Source: Lingula anatina
Taxonomy: Eukaryota; Brachiopoda; Lingulata; Lingulida; Lingulidae
Direction: 5' to 3'
Length of the DNA: 64,000 nt
NCBI RefSeq assembly: GCF_001039355.2
Contig: NW_019773703.1
Location: 351,555-415,554, forward strand
Positions 48,464 through 58,774 of the stretch are shown here, piece by piece; within the stretch, counting starts at the first letter, position 1, and every line of letters begins with the position of its first letter. The notes beneath the pieces were generated by a model that made no database searches, was not told the origin of the DNA, and saw only the letters and a program-made list of their open reading frames with translations. Made by a program: the position numbers and the translations under genes.

Positions 48464-51400
48464 TCACGTAACTACATCATCTGCATCTGTGTTGGGACCA
48501 ATTCTTCTAATAGGGGGCAGCTCTGGTAGCTCGTCTTTCCAGTTATTACCAAAAGCTACAAAATAGAAAACTATGAGTTAATAAAATGTTCTATACACAT
48601 GTGCATTTTTATCTTAATATCAAATTAGGCATTATAATAACAATAATAATAATAATTTTTGTTGTTGTTGTTGGCTTCATAATATTGACTTTGACTTGTT
48701 TCATTATTCCATTACTGTCCTTTTTAACAACACAACCATTGACACATTTTTATGTTTTTTTTAAATTTTCCAATCCAGGTGACATTTATCTGTCAACACA
48801 CTAAAACGTACTAGTATTTCTTGGTTCGGCAATGGGTGCCAGTCTTGGTGACCTAGAGACTGGTCTCTCTATCAAACTTCTCTGCCCTGGGGGTGTTTGC
48901 CATCCTGTGAGTGGGGCCAAAGCATCAGGGTAGGCCTTGGGTGCAACACCATCATCATCACCTGGGGCAGTCTGGTTACGCTTAGCTTTCTTTTTTGTCT
49001 TTTTCTTTTTCTTTCCCACATCTTGGTCTGGTTCTACAATGTGATAGTACACTCATTCAATAAAATATCTTCCTTTTGTTATTTAAAAAAAATCTTCTTC
49101 AATGTTATCTACCTTTTCCTATAATCCTTGATTATTGTTCTCTCTACCCCCTCCCCCCCAACACACACACACACACACACAAACACACAAACTTATCTTG
49201 AGTGACTGTCAATACATACAGATGATTTGTAAGTTATTAAAGTCTTTTAACAAATTTATATTATCTTTATTATCATTTTAACATTTTCACTATTTTCCAT
49301 TATAAACAAAGAAAAGAAATAAACAGCATGACCCACCTGATCCATCCAGACTTAGGATGTTTTTTCTGGCAGGCAAAGACATTTCCATACTGTCACTACT
49401 CTTTGTATTACTTGTACCAAACAATAGATCCTCCACAGATTGTTTAGGCTGACTACCTTCATTCACATCATCTGTTTTATGTTGGTTCTTATCAGCATTT
49501 AAGCAATTAGTCCTTTCAGAATTTTCAACATCTAAATCATCATCTTTATTTTTTTGCTGCTCTTTTAATTTCTTTTGCTTTTTCTTTGCCTTCAATGCTG
49601 CATCCTGCAATTATCACAAGCACTCAGTTTTGAAAAATATAAACAAATACTTTTCACGCAAATCAAGGAATTCAAGAAAAAGTTTAAATAGATTATCATA
49701 AGATCATAAGACTCATTTATATAGGTAAACTTGTTCCTAAATGCCTAGTGCACCTATATGGAAGAATGAAAGACGGGATTATTTACAACATACAACATAC
49801 ACATAATTTGGGCACTTCAAATGCTTTGAAGTAACCACCATTTTTTCTTCTCTCACCTTTTTCTCCAACTCTGCAATGTCTAAACGTTTGAACGGATCAC
49901 CACCAAAATCAGTCTCTTCATTTTCCCCTTCATCCTGCTCACCTCTCATAGCTCTTTCTTCTGCCTCTTTTTTCTCCCTAAATAGAACAGTATAGTTTAT
50001 AAACTTAAAAGGATAACAATCCTTCTTACAAGATCCATATTTCAGAAATAAATACATTGTAAACAATTTGTAGAAATATAATAAATTCCTTTTAACCAAC
50101 CCTTTCTCACATCATGTTTCCAATTTCAATTGAGCCTAATGAAATACATTGATTGGTATTTCTTGCCATCAAAAACCTTTTTGTTCAATATCAACTTTTT
50201 TCCTTTTTCTTTTGATGCAATTTCCCACATAACACATACAAGTCATGTGATGACAATTTTGGCCAAATTAATTTGGAAATTTTCTAAATCATATTGACCT
50301 TAACTTTACTTACCTTTCTTCTTTTATCTTTCTGACTCGCTCCCTTTTCAACTTCCTTTCTTCAGCTTCTCGCTGCCTTTGTGCCTCCTTTTCCTTGTTT
50401 ACTCTTTCACCCAAACTTTCAAAGTCTCCAGATATTCTTTCCAGTAGCCACAGCATTCCTTCTTTTATGGGTTTGTCCATCTTTTTACCTGTGCCTGATA
50501 AGGCAGAGCACAGTTCCTAATCAAGTATAAATAATTGATCATTAAACCAAATATTAACTTATCATACTAGAACATCTCAAAGCAAAACTTAGAAAATTAA
50601 TATTTTTATGAGAAATGTTAAATTTTCAGGGTGTTTCCTAATGATATTACACATTTTTTTCTGCTAAGCCTGCCTTTTTCTTTTTAAACAAAGATAAGTA
50701 TCACTCTTTCTTTTATATCAACTTACCACTCTTGTTGGACACTTATTTTGATTAACTAATTCTTCTAGATTGAGTCTGTCACAGATATCTAACTCATCCA
50801 AGGCATTGTCCAAATCTTGTTTATTTGCTAGTCTGAAAGGGTTAACAGACAATGTCATTTTATTACCAAATATAAGTCTAGATGACAATGAAATCCAGAA
50901 GATAACCAAAATTCTTCATACAGTGTATGTTAGATCTCAAATTAATAAATATGTTATTAAATGCCATCAAGTGACACCTAATTTCAAAACATTCTGTAAC
51001 GTATTTATTTAGACCAAATTGGAAATTATATTAAAAATATTTCACACATAATCATACTTACATTAAAATAGGCTTTCCGCCTATACATGGGTGTTCTATG
51101 AGATTCTTGAGTGCAAGCCTAGTTTCTTCTATTCTTTCATGATTACTAGAGTCTATCACATATATTACTCCATGGACCTCTGCTAGGTAGTTATGCCACA
51201 CATCTCGAAAGTTTTTTCTACCTCCGAGATCATATAATGTGATGTCGAATTTTTGAAATTTAAACTCTGCTACGTCAAAACCCACTGTTGGTGCTACATC
51301 TTCCACAGGTTCTAAAATAGCAAAAATTTAAAAATTAATAAAACAGTTGTCAAACTGGCCTTTCCCTAAATTCATCACATTGTTTTGACAAAATATACAA

Positions 51401-52044
51401 TCGCATAAGATAAAGGGTAAAGAACAATAATAAATTATTAGTTGATATACTGACTCACACTTATTTTTTCATTAATTGGATGAGTAAAAAATAATTAAAG
51501 GAAGTCCTTGTGACCGGGAATGATGTTTCTACATGCTTTTTTAAAAGTTGACTCTCACATCTCCAAAAAATATGTTGTATATGTTAACAAAAGCATTCAG
51601 AAATCTTACCTCCTTGAAAGCCTTTTGTTGCCACTGTCTTTCCGGCATTGTCTATGCCAAGAATGACTAGAGTAACTGCCCTGAAAAATATTACATGACA
51701 TTATAGCTTACACATTTTGAGTACCTGTATTTGATACAAAGCTAAGCTGAATATCCATTTAGCATACAATGTACATGTATATTACTTGTAAACATGTATA
51801 TGCTAGTATATTCCAGTGGATCCATTTAAGTTTTCTACTGGAGTACACTTGTTTTCATTCAAATTCATCTAAATTCAGAGTTAACCTCTTGGCTTTAGCT
51901 ATACAATTCAATCTGAAATCAATATAAAAGTTTTAGATCTAATTGTGAAAATACTTGTTTTGTAGCTTGTGTACTAGTAGCTCACCTCCTAGGTTCACGT
52001 TTCTTTTTAGTCCACGCTATACAATTTCCCATCATGCTGATCAT
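48464..52044 (-). CDS. ARL13B: ADP-ribosylation factor-like protein 13B
   Basis: Exons 51986-52044, 51610-51680, 51062-51311, 50727-50832, 50314-50516, 49857-49977, 49337-49604, 48812-49033 and 48464-48555 give 463 aa (human about 428). ARL13B is a ciliary-membrane small GTPase and exchange factor for ARL3, needed for INPP5E targeting and Hedgehog signalling. G1 is GIDNAGKT at residues 28-35 and G4 is NKQD at 130-133, the same numbering I recall for human. The switch-2 DLGG lacks the catalytic Gln, as is typical for ARL13B. A coiled coil follows the G domain (about residues 190-300), then an acidic/serine-rich part, a lysine stretch, a VxP ciliary-targeting candidate (VAP, 389-391) and a proline-rich tail ending DADDVVT. 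The lipid-anchor cysteine is C8. Call is firm. Confidence 0.95.
49160..49190. repeat. (CA)n microsatellite in an ARL13B intron
   Basis: A run of CA dinucleotides interrupted once by AA, preceded by a C-rich stretch. Confidence 0.85.
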
Positions 52045-53538
52045 AGCATTTGCGGTTCAGTCTTATGCAGTATATCCTTGTCACTGTTCCTGTGCTTATA
52101 GAAATCGTAGATAGTTCTTAGGCCTACAATAATTTCAAAGCCACGGTGGTTTAAATGTGACACTTTGTGTTCTGATCCATGTCGTATTTTTGGGATGATT
52201 ACCGTACAAAACGACGTTATTTCTGTTCAGAATATATTGTAACCATAAATAATATCACTCATGATTAAACTTATGTTTCATTTAACCTGTATATCTGATA
52301 ATCAATTATACTAAAGAGCTACAAGAAAGCACTGTGATGTTACCTGTTATTAGTCGTTGCTATTTTGATACGTGCAGTTTTCGTGACGTCATCAAATATT
52401 GTGTACGTGTGTCGGAGTGTAAATATAGCAAAACCACGTGGGGCATGAGTCTGCCCACGTAAAGGACATACCTAACAGTTTTAGTCCTGGGCTCTGCGAA
52501 GAAAGTTACGCAAAAGAAGATATGACAGGAGTAAAAATATAGTTGATCAGTAACGTGGAGAATATCAGATGTGACGTGAATCTTCTGTCTGCGTAGTTCA
52601 ACTACCTGTATGATTACCAGTCAATTCATCACAGGAAACGGTTCCTGCAATTTACGTCAACGACAAACGCCTTTACATATTTCAAAGAACTGTTAAAACA
52701 AGACTTGGAATATTTTGCTGTGGTCGTCATTTACTTAGGAATTCTGCTTAATTCAGCTGTGTGTGTGTAGTAAAATGAAACTTACAATGTATAATATTTA
52801 ACATTTTCATTTTATTGACATTTAAGTAGTCAACAGTGAACCAAAAATAAATATCACTCAAGAAAAAACCCACTATTGAAACAGGATTTTTTCACACATT
52901 CTGGAGTGCTCTTTTATAAAATCAATTTGAATGTAAATTAACAAGCCTTCACATAGCCTTGAAAATTACAAACACAATTGTTCGAAATATTACACCAAAA
53001 ATATGTAATCTAAAGTCACTTTATAGATGGTGGGGATTCTTTTGCATATCTTGAAAAAAATGTTGCGCTTCTAGGAGATGCAGCTGTTCAAAGAAAAAAC
53101 TTACATAAAATAATATTCAGTCTGGGGTGAATTAATGGCTTCTACTGAGTACACGTATATGATGAATATACATGTAAGAACATGCATTTTGAAACTAAAA
53201 AATTTGTCCATGCCTTTGTGATGTAAACAAGTTGGACTAGATTCTCTTATACATGCATACTTCTTTGGCTTTTGTTGCATAAGATCAAGATGGATTTCAA
53301 CACATCTCTGCTTAGAAAATGTCAGTACACATTTTAACAAAGCTTCAAATATGATTTGAAAAATGAGCCTTAACAACAGTGGGGAACACTTTCAACTAAC
53401 AAAAAATAAATTGAATTCTCTATCTCGGCCTGTTAAAGAAAAAGGCAGAGATACATAAAACTGATCTGAATATAAAAATTACTGCATAAATCCACCATGA
53501 AGGTAGATAACATTTACAACTTGTCAAAAATCTTCAAT
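52045..53538. other. ARL13B promoter side and peroxiredoxin 3' untranslated region
   Basis: The left part, upstream of the ARL13B ATG at 52044, should hold its promoter. The part from about 52800 is 3' untranslated region of the peroxiredoxin gene (minus strand AATAAA near 52810). No other coding exon seen. Confidence 0.5.
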
Positions 53539-53670
53539 TTATTCATTCAGCTTGTTGAAATACTTGAGCTTGTCAGCTGGGTTTGGAATGATCTGAAATT
53601 GGCAAAAGTAAACTTATCAAATTTGAACATCAGTGCACTGAAAAAAGTCTAAACTACTCAATGCTTTTTG
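53355..53670. repeat. Left copy of a 316-bp duplication containing the last peroxiredoxin exon
   Basis: Identical in length to 54293-54608, with one clear base difference near 53427 (G in place of T). It contains a complete extra copy of the last coding exon, with splice acceptor, at 53539-53592. An N stands at 54291, directly before the second copy. As with the duplication at 1077-5265, the simplest reading is two allelic contigs joined by the assembler. Confidence 0.9.
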
Positions 53671-54291
53671 CAGTGTATGAAATGGCCGCCTGCCCGCCAG
53701 CCCGAGGCTGGTAACTTTCAGGCCGGGCGGGTAAGATTTGCAGATTACCCGCCCGACGGGCTGGCTGTTTTTACAGCCTATTTTCACCTTTTATTTTGTC
53801 TATGTTCACAAGCGATTTCAGCAAAATATCAAATAAACTCACTGTTTTCACCCACTTTCATGAAGCAAAGAACTAACCATAGCTTGCAATCGAACGCTCG
53901 TATCGAAATGTAACCAACAGTCTCCCTCTCAGTGGCCTCGTTTTCGAAGTTATGTCTGTGTGATATGAAGTTGAAAGACAATTTGAAACGAGGCACAATG
54001 TTCTTAACCAGCTTCAGTGCACAGCAGATAACGTTACGTCATTGTTTTGTGTAGAGGAGATACCGCGAGTAGCAATTTGTAGGTTGAGAGTAATAAAAAT
54101 GTGAAAGTATAAAAAGTTATGATATTGATTAAATCGACTTATAGGTACATGAAGTGCTTATATTCAACAGTAATAAAGGCAATGGAGGCAAATAAAAGGA
54201 GAATTTTACAAAAAATTTGAATCCCAAAATTATGAGTGAACGTACGAGTTTACGCTTTTCCCACGTGCTTTCATCTTGGGCTGTCAAAAAN
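53671..54291. other. Unique segment between the copies, with GC-rich inverted repeats and an N
   Basis: This 620-base segment is absent from the other allele at the equivalent point (after 54608). It begins with a GC-rich block unlike its surroundings (53690-53770), including a perfect hairpin CGGGCGGGTAA (53724-53734) / TTACCCGCCCG (53745-53755) and a nested CCAGCC/GGCTGG pair. The N at 54291 ends it. It is probably a transposon-like insertion present on one haplotype, truncated at the contig end. Confidence 0.6.
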
Positions 54292-54292
54292 G

Positions 54293-54608
54293 TTTGAAAA
54301 ATGAGCCTTAACAACAGTGGGGAACACTTTCAACTAACAAAAAATAAATTGAATTCTCTATCTCGTCCTGTTAAAGAAAAAGGCAGAGATACATAAAACT
54401 GATCTGAATATAAAAATTACTGCATAAATCCACCATGAAGGTAGATAACATTTACAACTTGTCAAAAATCTTCAATTTATTCATTCAGCTTGTTGAAATA
54501 CTTGAGCTTGTCAGCTGGGTTTGGAATGATCTGAAATTGGCAAAAGTAAACTTATCAAATTTGAACATCAGTGCACTGAAAAAAGTCTAAACTACTCAAT
54601 GCTTTTTG
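54293..54608. repeat. Right copy of the 316-bp duplication
   Basis: Contains the last peroxiredoxin exon (54477-54530) and is contiguous with the rest of the gene, so it is used in the gene model. Confidence 0.9.
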
Positions 54609-56872
54609 GTCCTAGCATTAATTTTTTCATTTCATATTTTACTTTTCTACATGCTAAATGGTGCATGGAAACATGAAATTTATTTCTTAATCAATACAAA
54701 AAAGGTCCAATAATGATTAGTCATAAAGTTCTAGCCTCAATTACATTGAGAACTTATATCATAGCAATTAACTGAACATATAAAAATTCAAAAGCAATTC
54801 AAAGGCAACATAAGGCTGTTACTTACAGTGTCGCCACCTGGTTTCCATCCTGCAGGGCACACCTCTCCATGCTGGTCAGTGTACTGGAATGCTTGGACCA
54901 GCCGCAGAGTTTCATCCACAGATCTGCCCACTGGCAGGTCATTCATGGTGATTTGTCGCAATGTTCCCTTATCATCAATAATGAAAAGTCCTCTAAAGAA
55001 GAAAATAAATAAATACAATATTAAAAATAATGTAAGTCTTCATACATGTCTCCAAATATGTAAGGATACTTAGTGATGCATTTTCATCAATATTTCACAG
55101 CAAATAGAATAACTACTAATATTTGAAAGATGCATATTATTTACATCAACTGCTGAGACAGTATTGAAGTCAATAGACATAATATTATGTTGATACTTTC
55201 ACTGCAAAAATTCTCATCTAAATATCTGCAGATTAAAAACAAAATAAAGTTACCTCAGTGTGTGCCCATTATCCTCAAGATAAACTCCATAGTCCTTGGA
55301 AATTTTATGGGTGAGATCAGACAACAGAGGAATTTTTAGAGGTCCTAATCCACCTTGGTTACGTGGAGTATTAATCCTAGGCAAAACATTTTTTAAAAAT
55401 TTTACACCCATTTTTACATGCAAGTTTATAATGATCTAATTACTGGCAAGTCATCTAATACCCAACAATTAATACTTTTAACAATTTGTCATTGCACTAA
55501 AACAACAGGTTATAAAAGTATTTTTAAAACAGGAGGTAACATCAAACACTTTAGTTACAAAAGTCGTGATGCAGTTATCCTACCCAGCTGTCAGTGTGTG
55601 CATCGTGGCGAGTTATTATCAATGTGAAAGTGTCAAAACTTTAACTTACCATGCCAAGTGCGTAAATTGAGAGTCAACTGAACAGGCAACAACCTCTGCA
55701 TTGATAGCTCTGAATTCCTCTACTCTGTCACTAAAGGCAATGATTTCTGTTGGACAAACAAAGGTACTGAAACAAAATAATAATATTTAGTTGCCAATTT
55801 CTTCATCTTCAAACATCAACTTTTAGAATTTTTATGCCTGAATAATGAGTTTACAAACATTACACTAGCCAAATGCAACTTTTTTATTGGGTTAGTCATT
55901 TAGTGGATATAATATAATTTCACAATATTACCTACAATTATTATAATCTGAATATAACAAAGTTTTATTGATTACAAAAAACTTTGCACAGGCCAATGTT
56001 CATCAGAATAAAAGTCTCATAAAATGGGAGTTTTTATGGTTGAAAACAGGTAAAAAGTCTTCAATCATGACATTACTTGTGGGAAATGTCCTATTCAGTA
56101 ACTACTTACAAGTCCAATGGGTAAAAGAAGAATACCAGGTATTTTCCTTTGAAGTCTGTCAATTTTAGCTCTTTGAACTCTCCATCTACAACAGCTGTGC
56201 CTTCAAAATGGGGTGCTGCTTTTGAAACTGTAGAGACAACAAAGTCAATTTTTACTGCAATATTGTATCTATTTATACTTACAAATTACAATAAAACTCG
56301 GTCCTCTCTATGTTTATATGAATAAAAATCTACATGTCAAGTTGTATATATGTGAAATATCTTCCACATATTTCTTATTGACACTGAATATTAGGCACAA
56401 ATGTGCAATTCTAAGGACTAAGTTAACATACTGCTCTTTTTAGCATAAACAAGGCATTAAACACGGGCAGATTCTAGATACAGAATAAAAAAGCATCAAA
56501 GCAGGATATCATGCTTCTTTAAAATTTTAATTTAAAAATACCACAAATATGCAAATTGTACTAATTTTCAAAATTAAAATATGCTCAAGCTGGAAGAAAA
56601 AAAGCCTCAACACCATACAAATATCCTGGCTCTATCAGTGCGAAAGAAACAAAACAACCACTGTCAATGCCCTGGGTTGGTACATGTACTGTACTGTAGT
56701 AGCGGCGATATAACTTACTTTGCGCTTTACTCCAATGTAGCGCATGACCTGCAGATTTCATAGTTTCTTGCGGGTAGACATGTCCTCCGCCGAACACCTG
56801 GCACGCCTCATCGTCTGCACTAAGGCACTGGTGTGCAATCAACAGCAGTAAAACCAAGCAATACTTCGCCAT
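54477..56872 (-). CDS. PRDX4: Peroxiredoxin-4 (secretory-pathway 2-Cys peroxiredoxin)
   Basis: Exons 56719-56872, 56110-56227, 55650-55766, 55254-55376, 54827-54992 and 54477-54530 give 243 aa. It reduces hydrogen peroxide in the ER and feeds oxidation to protein disulfide isomerases. A signal peptide ([15 protein letters not shown], residues 5-19) is followed by the extra N-terminal cysteine typical of PRDX4 (C24). The peroxidatic cysteine is C95 in DFTFVCPTE, the resolving cysteine C216 in [15 protein letters not shown] (138-141) and the C-terminal YF (237-238) mark the hyperoxidation-sensitive type. There is no KDEL, as in other PRDX4. The last exon occurs a second time at 53539-53592, across an N, most likely an assembly artefact. 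The ATG is the first one at 56872. Confidence 0.96.
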
Positions 56873-58026
56873 CCTTTAGCTCACATAAATCCACGCACGT
56901 TCCACGCACACGTAGGCCAAGTGTCGATTATATGCAGAGCTATTATACTATTTTAATTTGTTTCGAATTTTACTCTAGCACTACTGTAGAGCATAGTTGA
57001 TTAAATGTTATATTCAAATATCAATTTTAAAAATATGCTGTTATCTAACATTTCAAGCAATCTGTAGAGAACACCATGTTTTGCGTCTGTACACACAGCT
57101 ACAAAACTAAAATTAAAACTTAGTTTGGCTCTAGCCGAACTGATTACCAAGGAAGGTAAGAAAAGGTCGTCATAACAAACCATGCGATTAGCAAGTGCGA
57201 CTCACTGAACATGTAATAGTAGAATGCTAATGGCACCCATTTACCATCGAGAACTTTCTTAGTTATACAGGTGAGAGTTTTTATATATATCCCTTTTTAC
57301 ATCAGTGTATTTTTATGACGAGATTTTGGCCTACCTTACGAGAATAATTTAGGAGAAATATCTCCATCTAGAAGCTGTAGAAATTGGAGGCTGCAGACAA
57401 ATGCAGTTCACACAGTGGCAATGCTGCCATAATGGCGACATTGGTGGGGAGAGTCAAGTTCTTACACAACTAGATCTGTAGTGTGATGGTAATAATGCAT
57501 GAGTAGTACTTTCTGTTATCAAAAATCCATTGACACAAAACTTGTTGTTTATGATAAATGTTGGGAAAAGTAAGAAAAATATATTTAGAGATGTTTTTTG
57601 AAATGATTTGGTGACATTTAACGTTTTCAGGATTATGTCTGATTTCATTATTTTAGTCTTCACTTTGATCCTTTTTTTCATATCGTCTAAATGTGTTAAA
57701 AAATTGCAATTGAGTTTTCAGAATTATCAATTTTTACAACTTCGGACCATGCATTTAATATCTAGAAAAATACATGTTGTGTTAGTTGCAGTATGGAAGT
57801 ATTTATAACTGGTTATACTTTCATGGTTGCAGCATGCACGATTTCATCATGGTTGAAAGCTTTACTAGAACTTTGTTCAATATATTTTTCATCAAATACC
57901 ACAGTCATCAATTAAATGGCCATTTAGATTAGAGTAAATCCTACTGAACAATGTTTTTCACTGTTTTTTTTATTAAGATAACACTTCTGTATTTTTATTT
58001 CCTTTTTAGATGAAACATTAAGCACC
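56873..58026. promoter_or_regulatory. Interval between the divergent PRDX4 and CCDC181 genes
   Basis: The two genes point away from each other and their start codons are 1154 bp apart. An acceptor (CCTTTTTAG) at 58009 directly before the first CCDC181 coding exon implies an untranslated exon further left in this interval, so transcription starts may be close enough to share regulation. No binding site is recognised. Confidence 0.35.
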
Positions 58027-58691
58027 ATGACAGAAGTAGAAGGCAAAGTACACTCGAACAAAGAACCAGATACAGACTCTGTTGATCAAGAACTAGATTG
58101 GTTAATTGAGAAAGAAGAGCAGGAAAATCATATCTCAACAGAGGTAAGTCCATGGTCATTTTTCCTGATACATGCTATGGGCACTGCATGCGTGATAGAA
58201 ACAGAGCAAGAATGTGAATGAGTAGAACTCATCACTAAAGTGTTAAATACTGCATAATTTTAGCTTGAACTGACTAAAGAGTTCTTCATGTTTATTGGAA
58301 ACAATATTCAGTCATCACATGCCTCATGAACATTTGAGAAATATCAATTTCATGCCAGCTGTGTCATTATCCATGGATGATTTTTTATTTAACTTTTTGT
58401 GTGAATCAAAAATCATTTCATTTATGTGGTATTCAAACTGGGTGGAATATCATTACTAAGAGATATCAGTAAAAGCATGTTATTGACAGACTGCCTACGT
58501 AACAGGCACTAGGCAGCCAGAAGATCAATATTTCATAATGGATACTATTATGCTTTAGGAAAGGATATGATTAAATTAGGCAAACTGATTGAGCCACTTT
58601 TGTACTTGATTGATTTATAATGTACAATTAGAATCATTATTTTCCTGTGTTGGCATGATATTTTTTTGCTTTTATTAAAAATTTTGTGGCA

Positions 58692-58774
<83 letters not shown>

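Noticed and set aside
53539-53592. Alternative last exon of PRDX4
   Set aside because: Sequence is the same as 54477-54530 inside a duplicated block next to an N; most likely the other allele.
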